From contig JBHIBA010000220.1 in NCBI GenBank assembly GCA_046758845.1, forward strand, positions 1-7,874: DNA of 7,874 nucleotides, read 5' to 3'. The translations under genes were made by a program, and so were the position numbers. This DNA comes from JBHIBA01 sp046758845 (GTDB taxonomy: Bacteria; UBA8248; JACPRG01; G963555815). Numbering within the stretch: position 1 is the stretch's first letter; each line of letters begins with the position of its first letter. Of this stretch, positions 1 through 6,473 are shown in pieces. The notes under the pieces are model-generated. The model was not told the origin of the DNA and did no database searches. It saw only the letters and a program-made list of their open reading frames with translations.

Positions 1-48
1 GCAAGCCTCCTCCACCGTCTTCGCCGTGATCAACTCAAAATTCCGCAT
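1..48 (-). CDS. 5' end of a probable FAD-binding subunit of a molybdenum hydroxylase (partial, runs off the left edge)
   Basis: Only 16 codons lie in the window, read leftward from an ATG at 48-46: MRNFELITAKTVEEAC. An N-terminus with a short 'xxF' strand, then 'xxAKTVEEA', is typical of FAD-binding subunits of the xanthine dehydrogenase/CO dehydrogenase medium-chain family (CoxM/XdhB-like, 'FxYxxPxTxEEAxxLL'). These feed electrons from a molybdopterin subunit through FeS and FAD. The start is well supported: GGGGAG stands 7 bases before the ATG on the minus strand. The gene is divergent from hyuA. That family often sits near amidase or hydantoinase genes in catabolic clusters, which fits this context. 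The fragment is too short to be sure, and any protein with a similar first strand and helix could give it. The translation and ribosome site are seen; the family is inferred. Confidence 0.5.
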   Translation of the reverse strand, partial: MRNFELITAKTVEEAC

Positions 49-511
49 GCCCCCGCTCCCCAAACGGACCGCTCAATGGGTCTTGTCGGTGAATTTTTCG
101 AAAAGAGCCCCCCCTTTTCGAGAGAACACATCACGTTCCGGGAGGGCTTTGTCGAGACCACACAAGGTTAGCGAAAGGGACGGAAAGCTGTCAAGGTGGG
201 ATCAAATTTCCCAGCGATGACCTGCGCAAACCAATCCTTCGTCCCTTCGGGACCCCTCCTTGCGTCCGCTTCGCCATCTGGGGTATGAATCAGGCATTCG
301 GGTTTCGGGTATCCGGTTTTTCAATTTATTTACGGGTAGGATTACGATTCCCGGCTTTTGTTCCGGCGTGAACAGCGTAATGACAGCGGGATTTCAGGAC
401 GCCGCATCGGGCGGGGTCTTCGGCTTCAGGCTCCAAGTGCGATCGCGGTTGAAAGGCCGGAAAACACTCCTTTTTTCCTGACCCGATGAATTCTGACGGG
501 GTGACAGAGTC
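49..511. other. Divergent intergenic region between the partial minus-strand gene and hyuA
   Basis: I see no convincing gene in these 463 bases. The short open frames here lack family motifs. The region must hold the promoters of both divergent transcription units. Visible structure includes a small hairpin at 241-253 (GTCCC, loop TTC, GGGAC) and an AT-richer stretch near 318-345. At 296-317 there is a run of degenerate short repeats (TCGGGt, TCGGGt, TCCGGt). No T-run follows the hairpin, so it is not a canonical terminator. No clear sigma-70 or sigma-54 promoter for hyuA could be found. Confidence 0.6.
165..194 (-). promoter_or_regulatory. Possible sigma-70 promoter for the leftward partial gene
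   Basis: On the minus strand a perfect TTGACA lies at 194-189. An 18-base spacer separates it from TAACCT at 170-165, which matches TATAAT at only three positions. Transcription would start near 158 and leave a leader of about 110 bases before the ATG at 48. The -35 match is good but the -10 is weak, so this is a tentative call. Confidence 0.25.
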
Positions 512-2593
512 ATGATCGGGAAGGCCCGATACCGCGTTGGCGTGGACACGGGGGGCACGTTCACGGACGTAGTCGTCATCAACGAGCAGACTGGAGAGTT
601 CTTCAGCACGAAGGTCTCCAGCACACCGGGGGACCCATCTCTCGCGCTGGTTCAGGGCACTCAGAAGGTCCTGAATCAGATGCGCATCAAAGGCGAGCAG
701 GTCTCCGCTCTGTTTCATGGGACGACCGTTACGACCAACGCCCTGCTTCAGCACAAGTTCGAGGGCCTGGGGCTGATTGTCACTCGGGGGTTTCGATTTC
801 TGTTGGAGATCGCGCGTCAGAGCGTCCCCGACAACTACGGCAACTCTTACTTCTGGGTAAAGCCGGACCCCATCGTTCCCCTGCGTTTTGTCAGGGAAGT
901 GGACGAGCGCCTGGACCCGCGCGGGAAGGCATTGAAACCGCTGAACCCCAAGAGCGCCGCCCAGGCGGCTCGGTGGTTCAAGGGCAAGGACATCCGGAGC
1001 GTTGCGGTTTGCCTGCTCCACTCGTACGCCAATCCGAATCACGAGCGGGCCGTCCGGCGGGCGTTCAAAAGAGAACACCCGGATGCCTTCCTCTCCCTGT
1101 CCAGTGACGTTATGCCGGAGTCCCGGGAGTACGAGCGGGCCATGACGACGTGCGTGGACGCTGCGCTCAAGCCCCATATCAAGAGATACGTAGACCAGGG
1201 CGAGGCGAGGGTGAAGGGGCTTGTGGGCGAGGCCCCTTTCCTGGTCATGAAGTCCAACGGGGGCGTCATCAGCGCCCGGGAATCCACCCTGAAGCCCGTC
1301 ACCACGCTTCTTTCCGGTCCGGCGGCGGGTGCGCTGGCCGGGGCCTTTTTTGCCGATTCCTGCGGGTTTGACGACGTGATCACCTTCGATGCGGGAGGGA
1401 CGTCCACCGATGTGTCGGTCGTGGAGGGGGGCGAAGTTGCGCGGACGACGCAAACGGTCATCGAGGACTTCCCCCTCAAGGTCCCGATGATCGACATCGT
1501 CACGGTGGGGACGGGGGGAGGTTCGATTGCCTGGGTGAGTCCTGAGGGTCGGCTCAAGGTCGGTCCCCAGAGCGCCGGGGCGGTTCCGGGGCCCATGTGC
1601 TACGCCCTGGGAGGCCGCGAGCCGACTGTGACGGACGCCGCCATCGTCCTGGGCCAGATCCCCACGACGTTCCTGGGCGGGGAGGTGCCCCTGAACCTGA
1701 ACCTGGCCCAGCAGGGTATCAGGGAACTGGCCGACAAGCTGAAGCTCGGCATGCGGGACGCAGCGGTGGGCGTGCTGGAGATCGCCGCATGGAACCAGGC
1801 TCACGGAATTCGCCGGATGACCATCCAGCGCGGACGCGATCCTCGCAAGTACGCCCTGGTGGCCTTTGGGGGGGCCGGTCCCATGATGGCGGGGCTGATT
1901 GCCGACATCCTGGGGATGAGCTCGGTCGTGGTCCCTCCTTCCTCCGGTGTGGGTTCGGCGTTCGGGCTTCAGGTGGTCGATCTAAAGAGCGACTACGTCC
2001 GCACCGTGGCGCAGCGGGAGGACCGGCTGAATTTCCAGGTCATCCGGCGAACCTTCGAGGCCATGGAGAAGGAGGCCCGGGAGAGTCTGGCCGAAGAAGG
2101 GGTTTCCCCGCGGGAGCGGGCGCTCGTTTGGTCCGTCGATTTCCGCTACCTGGGTGAGGCGCAGGAAATGGAGGTTCCCCTGAACGGGGTCCGGTTCTCG
2201 GAGAAGGCGCTGCGGATGGCGATTGAGGATTTCCACGAAAGATATTTTGCCCTGTTCAAGCACGGCTACCGGAACGAGACGCCGGTAGAGGTCGTTAACC
2301 TGCGCCTTTCGGGCATCGGCCTCCTAGGGCGGCCCAAGCTCAATGAGGTCCCCCAAGGGGGACCGAGCCCCAAGGCCGCGTATAAAGGGGCGAGGCTCAT
2401 CTACTTCAAGGGCACGGGCGTGAAGGAATGCCGGATCTACGCCCGCGAGAAGCTCCTGGCGGGGAACTTCATCGAGGGACCCGCCGTGGTGGAAGACTAC
2501 GGGTCCACGACGGTCGTCTTGGCGGAGCAGAGCGCCCGGGTGGATCGGTTCGGGAACCTCATCCTGACGGCGAAGAGGGGAAGCAGGCCATGA
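512..2593 (+). CDS. hyuA: HyuA-family subunit (hydantoinase/oxoprolinase, acetone-carboxylase beta-like)
   Basis: This 693-residue protein is a full-length HyuA-type subunit, an ASKHA-fold ATPase. Such proteins phosphorylate a carbonyl or lactam so that the partner HyuB subunit can hydrolyse or carboxylate it. The N-terminal Hydant_A_N domain (about 7-185) opens with the phosphate motif VDTGGTFTD (11-19) and has FHGTTVTTNALL (68-79). The central hydantoinase A domain (about 200-490) holds LSGPAAG (267-273), DAGGTSTDVS (293-302), TVGTGGGSIAW (331-341), GPQSAGAVPGPMCY (351-364), TVTDA (372-376) and AFGGAGPMMA (451-460). The C-terminal domain (about 503-690) ends with the usual GPAVVEDYGSTTVVL (657-671). 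GGGGTGA-like GGGGTGA/GGGGTGACA at 498-504 is a reasonable ribosome site 7 bases before the ATG, and the conserved strand begins at residue 8, so the start is secure. The stop overlaps the hyuB start (ATGA). Length fits a stand-alone HyuA, not the fused ~1,200-residue oxoprolinase. Substrate could be a hydantoin, lactam, 5-oxoproline or ketone; sequence alone does not decide. In the family motif GGAGPLHA the usual His is Met here. Confidence 0.95.
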   Translation: MIGKARYRVGVDTGGTFTDVVVINEQTGEFFSTKVSSTPGDPSLALVQGTQKVLNQMRIKGEQVSALFHGTTVTTNALLQHKFEGLGLIVTRGFRFLLEIARQSVPDNYGNSYFWVKPDPIVPLRFVREVDERLDPRGKALKPLNPKSAAQAARWFKGKDIRSVAVCLLHSYANPNHERAVRRAFKREHPDAFLSLSSDVMPESREYERAMTTCVDAALKPHIKRYVDQGEARVKGLVGEAPFLVMKSNGGVISARESTLKPVTTLLSGPAAGALAGAFFADSCGFDDVITFDAGGTSTDVSVVEGGEVARTTQTVIEDFPLKVPMIDIVTVGTGGGSIAWVSPEGRLKVGPQSAGAVPGPMCYALGGREPTVTDAAIVLGQIPTTFLGGEVPLNLNLAQQGIRELADKLKLGMRDAAVGVLEIAAWNQAHGIRRMTIQRGRDPRKYALVAFGGAGPMMAGLIADILGMSSVVVPPSSGVGSAFGLQVVDLKSDYVRTVAQREDRLNFQVIRRTFEAMEKEARESLAEEGVSPRERALVWSVDFRYLGEAQEMEVPLNGVRFSEKALRMAIEDFHERYFALFKHGYRNETPVEVVNLRLSGIGLLGRPKLNEVPQGGPSPKAAYKGARLIYFKGTGVKECRIYAREKLLAGNFIEGPAVVEDYGSTTVVLAEQSARVDRFGNLILTAKRGSRP

Positions 2594-4443
2594 GGCGGAA
2601 AATCGACCCTGTCGTTCAGGAGATCATCGAGGGGACCCTTTTGGCCGCCGAGCGGGAGATGGAAGACCTCGTGGAGCGGACTGCCCGATCTCCGATGATT
2701 CGGGACCAACACGATTACCGCGTAGGGTTATTCGACAGGCAGGGGAACAAGCTGACGGGTCGTTCGTACTCGGCGGTCGTCGACCCCGTTTTGAGGAACT
2801 TTCCCATCGAGGAGATGCGGGAGGGGGATGTCTTTCTGCATAACGACTGCTATTTATCCGAGGGCGGAATCGGCCACCTGCCGGACCTGTGCGGTACGGT
2901 GCCCATCTTTTACGGAGGCCGGGTGGCGGCCTTCGCCGTGGTCTTCGGCCATCACGATGACATCGGCGGGATGGTCCCCGGAAGCATGCCCACCTACGCG
3001 ACCGAGGCCTTTCAGGAAGGGATCATGATTCCTCCGATCCGCCTGTACGACGGGGGCAGGCTCAACCGGGCGGCCTATGACATCATTTTCCGGAACTCCC
3101 GGCTGGGCGAGCACCTGCGGGCGGACATCGACGCGGAGATCGGGGCGTGCCGCGCGGGGGCGCAGCGGGTGAGCGAGCTATTCCACCGCTACGGAATGGA
3201 AACGGTCTTCGCCGGGTTTGACGCCTTGCTGGATCGCTGCGAGGAGACGGTCTCCCGGGAACTGCTCTCCAAGATTCCGGACGGGACGTACACCTGGGAG
3301 GATTACATCGAGAACGACGGGGTGGAGCCCGACAAGGTTCACCGCATCCGTCTCTCCCTGACGAAGAAGGGCGGAAAGCTCTTCCTGGACTTCGACGGCA
3401 CCGATCCCCAGGCCAGAGGGCCCATCAACTGGCCGTCCAACTACGCCGACGGCAAGTTCCTGAAGAAGTGGATCGGCCCCATCCTGAGGAACCTGGCGGA
3501 GACCCCGGAGCGGGCCAACGAGATCGACATCAATGAGGGGGTCTGCCGTCTCATGGAGGTGAAGTTTCCGGGCGAGGGAAGCCTCATCACGCCAAAGTTC
3601 CCCGCGCCCACCAACATGCGGATGTTCACCATTCTCCGCCTCTTGGGCATCTTCTGCGCCTGCATCGCCCGGGCCGTGGACGGGAAAATGCCCGCCGACC
3701 AGGAGACCATCCGGATCTGGGGATTGCACGGTTGGAACGAGGAGGGGGATTTCTTCCTGTTCCGGGAGGTCCTGGGCGGAGGGTCGGGCGGACGTTACTA
3801 CGCCGACGGCTCGGACGCCATCCACGTCGTGCCCAACTCCCGGAACCTGCCCGCGGAGTTCTCTGAGTCCCGGTATCCCGTCCGCGTGGAAACACTGGCG
3901 CTGTGTCCGGACTCGGGCGGTCCCGGCATGCGGCGGGGCGGCCTCGGTTATCTCAAAGAGTTCACCGTCCTTTCTGACGCCTCCATCTTCTCTCTGGCTG
4001 ACCGCTCCAAGCTGGCCTGTTGGGGGGTGAAAGGCGGCAAGGCCGGGGGGACTTACAAACTCATCCTTAACCCAGGGACCAAAAGGGAAAAGGTGTTGCC
4101 GGCTCTTTGCGACGACGTCCCCGTCAAGAAAGGGGAACGCATCCGCGTCATCACCACCGGGGGGGGCGGCTGGGGAGATCCCCTGGAGCGCGAGGTCGAG
4201 CGCGTGCAACTGGACGTGATTCAGGGGAAGGTGACAGGGGAAAGGGCAAAGAAGGAGTATGGGGTCGTCATCGGAGCGGGCCAGGACTGCCCGGTGGACG
4301 GGAGGGCCACCGAGGCCTTGAGGAAGAGGCTGCGACGGAGCCGGAAAACTTCGTTCATCGACAGGGGGGAGTATTACGAGAGGGTGGTCCGGAAAGGCCT
4401 GCGCAGGAAACCTCGAAAGGCGGCAGTCCCCGCGAGTCGCTAG
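2590..4443 (+). CDS. hyuB: HyuB-family subunit (hydantoinase B/oxoprolinase, acetone-carboxylase alpha-like)
   Basis: This 617-residue protein is the catalytic partner of HyuA and belongs to the Hydantoinase_B family across nearly its whole length. Landmarks in order are DPVVQEIIEGTLLAAEREM (6-24), LFDRQGNKL (47-55), GDVFLHNDCY and GHLPDL (79-100), and FGHHDDIGGMVPGSM (119-133), followed by EGIMIPPIRL (143-152). Further on are DFDGTDPQARGPIN (267-280), GGGSGGRYYADG (396-407), GGPGMRRGGLG (443-453) and GGGGWGDPLERE (524-535). A typical tail 'VxxDVxxGxVxxExAxxxYGVV' occupies 539-560. The start is the ATG overlapping the hyuA stop by four bases, with GAGGGG 9 bases upstream. The frame is open further upstream, but those residues overlap hyuA and carry no family similarity. 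The overlap implies translational coupling and a 1:1 complex. The family motif NDPY reads NDCY here. A basic tail (about 578-617) extends beyond the conserved core. No hyuC, racemase or third carboxylase subunit follows in the window. Confidence 0.95.
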   Translation: MRRKIDPVVQEIIEGTLLAAEREMEDLVERTARSPMIRDQHDYRVGLFDRQGNKLTGRSYSAVVDPVLRNFPIEEMREGDVFLHNDCYLSEGGIGHLPDLCGTVPIFYGGRVAAFAVVFGHHDDIGGMVPGSMPTYATEAFQEGIMIPPIRLYDGGRLNRAAYDIIFRNSRLGEHLRADIDAEIGACRAGAQRVSELFHRYGMETVFAGFDALLDRCEETVSRELLSKIPDGTYTWEDYIENDGVEPDKVHRIRLSLTKKGGKLFLDFDGTDPQARGPINWPSNYADGKFLKKWIGPILRNLAETPERANEIDINEGVCRLMEVKFPGEGSLITPKFPAPTNMRMFTILRLLGIFCACIARAVDGKMPADQETIRIWGLHGWNEEGDFFLFREVLGGGSGGRYYADGSDAIHVVPNSRNLPAEFSESRYPVRVETLALCPDSGGPGMRRGGLGYLKEFTVLSDASIFSLADRSKLACWGVKGGKAGGTYKLILNPGTKREKVLPALCDDVPVKKGERIRVITTGGGGWGDPLEREVERVQLDVIQGKVTGERAKKEYGVVIGAGQDCPVDGRATEALRKRLRRSRKTSFIDRGEYYERVVRKGLRRKPRKAAVPASR

Positions 4444-4611
4444 TCCGAGACCCGAGCGCAAGCCATGCGGGTAGACTTCCCCGGGCCTTCGAACCGAATC
4501 CGGAGCCGGGGTTCTGGCTCTAGCGCCTCGTCCAGGCCAAGCCTTGTCGTGGGGAATGATTTTCCGATCCATTTCCGCCTTCAGGGGGGCCTTTCTCCCC
4601 ATTTCGCCATT

Positions 4612-4641
4612 GTAGACGTGAGCCTTCAAAACATCGTCTAC
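4612..4641. repeat. 7-bp perfect inverted repeat with 16-base spacer
   Basis: GTAGACG at 4612-4618 is matched by CGTCTAC at 4635-4641. It could form a small stem-loop on either transcript or be a binding site for a dimeric regulator. It lies ~200 bases before the pentapeptide gene. Function is unknown. Confidence 0.5.
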
Positions 4642-4650
4642 TTGCCCCGG

Positions 4651-4669
4651 GCCGCACACCGTGTCCGGC
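4651..4669. repeat. 19-base interrupted palindrome, possible operator or hairpin
   Basis: GCCGcACACcGTGTcCGGC is symmetrical apart from its centre and one position in each arm. It directly follows the 7-bp inverted repeat at 4612-4641. Both could be operators or part of one structured leader for the downstream gene. No known regulator site is recognised. Confidence 0.45.
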
Positions 4670-4835
4670 TGTGCACCGGCGGACTTTCCCGTCGGAACCC
4701 GCTCTGCCGGTGATCAAATCCGCTGCATAGGTAGGCATTTGCGGACATACAATCAGGGGGGGATAGGATTCGGTTTGAGGAGCGTAGGAGACGGACCTGG
4801 GAGAAATCGGAAGGCCGGCGAAGGAAAGTCACGGG

Positions 4836-5405
4836 ATGAATAGCGCCAATGACGAGCCTCAACCTCAAGCGTCCGGACAACTCCAGCTCCGAGGGTTATC
4901 CCCCAAGGAAATCGAAGTTCTTGAGGTCCACCGGAAGTGGCTGGAATCGGAGGGTAGGGAAGGGAAGAGGGCCATCCTGGATGGAGCCGACCTGCGGCGG
5001 GCAAACCTCTTCAAGATAAAGCTCCGGGGGGCGGGCCTCCGGAGGGCCGACCTGGAGGGGGCGATTCTGGGCGAAGCCAGCTTGGAGAAAGCGGATCTCT
5101 TCAGGGCCAACCTGGAGGGGGCGAACCTTGGGGAAGCCAAACTGGAGGGGGCGGACCTCTTCGGGGCCAACCTGAAAGGGGCGAACTTCTTCAGGGCCGA
5201 CCTGGAGGGGGCGTTCCTGTGGGGGGCCAATCTGAAGGGGGCGAACCTCGGAGGAGCCAACCTGAAAGGGGCGAACCTTTGCGGAGCCAACTTGAAGGGG
5301 GTGAAATTCATCACCCGAAAGCAGATCGAGTCGGCGGTCACGAATGAAAGGACCCGACTCCCGGACTCCTTGAAGGGCCCTGACCAGGCGTCGCATCCGG
5401 CCTGA
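4836..5405 (+). CDS. Pentapeptide-repeat protein
   Basis: The 189-residue product has three parts. A short leader (about 19-45) contains 'LSPKEIEVLEVHRKWLESEG', like the 'HxxWLxSxGxxGxRA' segment seen before the repeats in many family members. Twenty-two uninterrupted pentapeptides (46-155) of the A(D/N)LXX type follow, enough for about 5.5 coils of a right-handed quadrilateral beta-helix. A tail (about 158-177) ends in QIESAVTNERTRLPDSL, the common 'QxxxAxxDxxTxLP' cap. No signal peptide or membrane segment is seen, so it is probably cytoplasmic. AAGGA at 4821-4825, 10 bases before the ATG, supports the start. Some members mimic DNA and bind gyrase (Qnr, MfpA), but most have no known role and nothing here shows gyrase binding. 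The gene appears monocistronic and is convergent with the lipoprotein gene at 5589-6473. Confidence 0.9.
   Translation: MNSANDEPQPQASGQLQLRGLSPKEIEVLEVHRKWLESEGREGKRAILDGADLRRANLFKIKLRGAGLRRADLEGAILGEASLEKADLFRANLEGANLGEAKLEGADLFGANLKGANFFRADLEGAFLWGANLKGANLGGANLKGANLCGANLKGVKFITRKQIESAVTNERTRLPDSLKGPDQASHPA
5049..5309 (+). repeat. 30-bp tandem repeat inside the pentapeptide gene
   Basis: Eight full 30-base units, each encoding two pentapeptides (xLxGAxLxxA), run from 5049 to 5288, followed by a partial unit. Units near the 3' end are the most alike (AACCTGAAAGGGGCGAAC occurs repeatedly), suggesting recent duplication or conversion there. The repeat also keeps antisense frames open. Confidence 0.85.
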
Positions 5406-5588
5406 TGCTCGGGGGCGGGGTATGGGGGAACAGACCCGTTCAAAGGAGAAGTCTTGTCGGCCTCGGAGCGCGATATTATGCGGGTTTTGCGATGGTCATC
5501 GGTGCGGCGACTGTGCCGAGTATGGCGGCCTCCGCTACGGACTGCGGTACAAAGAATCGGTGGTCGCAGCAGGGGCGGTCAAGGCCGT

Positions 5589-6473
5589 TTAGTAAGTTTT
5601 CCTCTGAGCTTCCTTCAATTCTTTCCAAAGATTTTTGTGTCGATAACGGAGTAACAGAGCCTCCCTTTCCCAAATCAGGTTGATTTCGTAGCTTCCCGCA
5701 TCCCAAACCCGGAATGCTCTCCCTCTTCCCGAGTCAATCGCTGCGCTTCTGGAGGCGTCATCGCCAGCATCCCGGGGAAAATCATCCTGAATCGCGGGTG
5801 CGCCATATTGCTGACGAAGGATCCCCTCTACCTCTCTCAGCGTCACCCAGGACCGCGGCTCGTACGTCGCTGAAACGGCGGCCACTCGTCGCTGAAAAGG
5901 AGTGACTGAAAGCGCCTTTCCAGGGCCGATGCCCATCCACAGGAGACTCTTCCCAATGTTCTTGTCCGGGTTGCCGATTCGCTCTGTGAGTCCGGCGACC
6001 GGTTCTCCCAACGAAACAAGGTCAAAGATCCTCTTGGGGACTACTCCGACTTGAATTTTTCGCCTGACTTGGGGTTCTGTCCTGACTTGGGGCTCTGTCC
6101 TGGCTCGGGGTTCTCGCCTGGCCTCAGGTTTTCTCCCGACCTGGACTTCTGTCCTTACTTCGACTTCTCTCCCAACTTCACCCTTCTTTTTCCGGACAAG
6201 ATCGAAGTGTAAAGTTTGCTCCTTTACTGTCTCCAAGCAGCGGGTTTCACTACTGGCATAGCCGGGCTTTTCCACGCGATAGCACTGCCTCCTATAAGGA
6301 ATTCGCACGCCGGCTCGCGGCGTTACGCGATGCATGGGCCACAAACTTCCTGGTGAGGAGCCAACATATATGATTGCGCCGGGTGGATTTGACGTTATCG
6401 TGGGGGAGTAGCCTGTGCAACCCGAAAGAAACAGGAGAATTGGAAGGGCGCAGGCTGAAAGCACTTTCTTCAT
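5589..6473 (-). CDS. PEGA-domain lipoprotein with a repetitive basic linker
   Basis: The 294-residue product starts at the ATG 6473-6471. It has a lipoprotein signal peptide with lipobox LSGC (lipidated Cys19), so it should be anchored to the cell envelope. Residues 22-92 look like a PEGA domain: 'TITSNPPGAIIYVGSSPGSL', then a TP turn (51-52) and 'YRVEKPGYASSETRC'. PEGA domains are usually found in surface or periplasmic proteins. Residues 94-143 are a highly charged linker with repeated R-T-E-P-Q-V-like hexamers, encoded by an 18-bp tandem repeat. Residues 147-294 form a second domain that I do not recognise; 'LVSLGEPVAGLTERIGNPDK' is faintly like the start of SmpA/BamE-type modules. The next ATG upstream (6491) has no ribosome site, while GGGAG stands 11 bases before 6473, which also puts the hydrophobic core right after MKK. 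It is monocistronic and convergent with the pentapeptide gene. Confidence 0.85.
   Translation of the reverse strand: MKKVLSACALPILLFLSGCTGYSPTITSNPPGAIIYVGSSPGSLWPMHRVTPRAGVRIPYRRQCYRVEKPGYASSETRCLETVKEQTLHFDLVRKKKGEVGREVEVRTEVQVGRKPEARREPRARTEPQVRTEPQVRRKIQVGVVPKRIFDLVSLGEPVAGLTERIGNPDKNIGKSLLWMGIGPGKALSVTPFQRRVAAVSATYEPRSWVTLREVEGILRQQYGAPAIQDDFPRDAGDDASRSAAIDSGRGRAFRVWDAGSYEINLIWEREALLLRYRHKNLWKELKEAQRKTY
6045..6188 (-). repeat. 18-bp tandem repeat (minisatellite) in the lipoprotein linker
   Basis: On the plus strand the unit CCTGACTTGGGGTTCTGT recurs at 18-base steps from 6045 to 6188, eight copies in all. Copies at 6063-6080 and 6081-6098 differ by one base, and copies toward either end are more diverged. 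The unit is in frame and encodes a hexapeptide (about residues 96-143), so copy-number change would lengthen or shorten the linker without a frameshift. Confidence 0.85.

Larger units (their letters stand above)
4444..4835. other. Gene-free stretch between hyuB and the pentapeptide gene
   Basis: No credible gene is seen in these 392 bases on either strand. Just after hyuB there is a weak hairpin (GAGCC 4503-4507 with GGCTC 4516-4520) without a T-run, so no intrinsic terminator is called. The middle holds two inverted repeats listed separately (4612-4641 and 4651-4669). A TACAAT at 4748-4753 could be a -10 box for the next gene, but no -35 is recognisable at the proper distance. Confidence 0.55.

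Noticed and set aside
263..281. Faint likeness of TCCGCTTCGCCATCTGGGG to a REP arm
   Set aside because: It needs gaps and mismatches and has no partner arm.
326..1804. A 492-codon open frame on the minus strand opposite hyuA
   Set aside because: It is antisense to strong HyuA motifs, has a composition typical of GC-rich antisense frames, and shows no domain.
3133..3146. Fourteen bases in hyuB identical to part of the REP-like arm (GCGGAGATCGGGGC)
   Set aside because: They encode conserved-length HyuB sequence (Ala-Glu-Ile-Gly-Ala) without the second arm, so this is coincidence.
4503..4520. Hairpin after hyuB considered as a terminator
   Set aside because: The stem is only 5 bp and no T-run follows.
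3178..4659. A 493-codon open frame on the minus strand opposite hyuB
   Set aside because: It is antisense to conserved HyuB motifs and has no recognisable features of its own.
4865..5443. Antisense frames with regular Phe-Ala-Pro-Arg-Leu or Val-Arg-Pro-Leu-Gln repeats
   Set aside because: They mirror the 30-bp repeat of the pentapeptide gene, whose family leader and cap motifs on the plus strand are decisive.
5405..5683. 92-codon plus-strand frame whose ATG overlaps the pentapeptide stop (TGATG)
   Set aside because: It overlaps the lipoprotein gene by 95 bases, the signal-like segment lies internally, and there is no ribosome site of its own.
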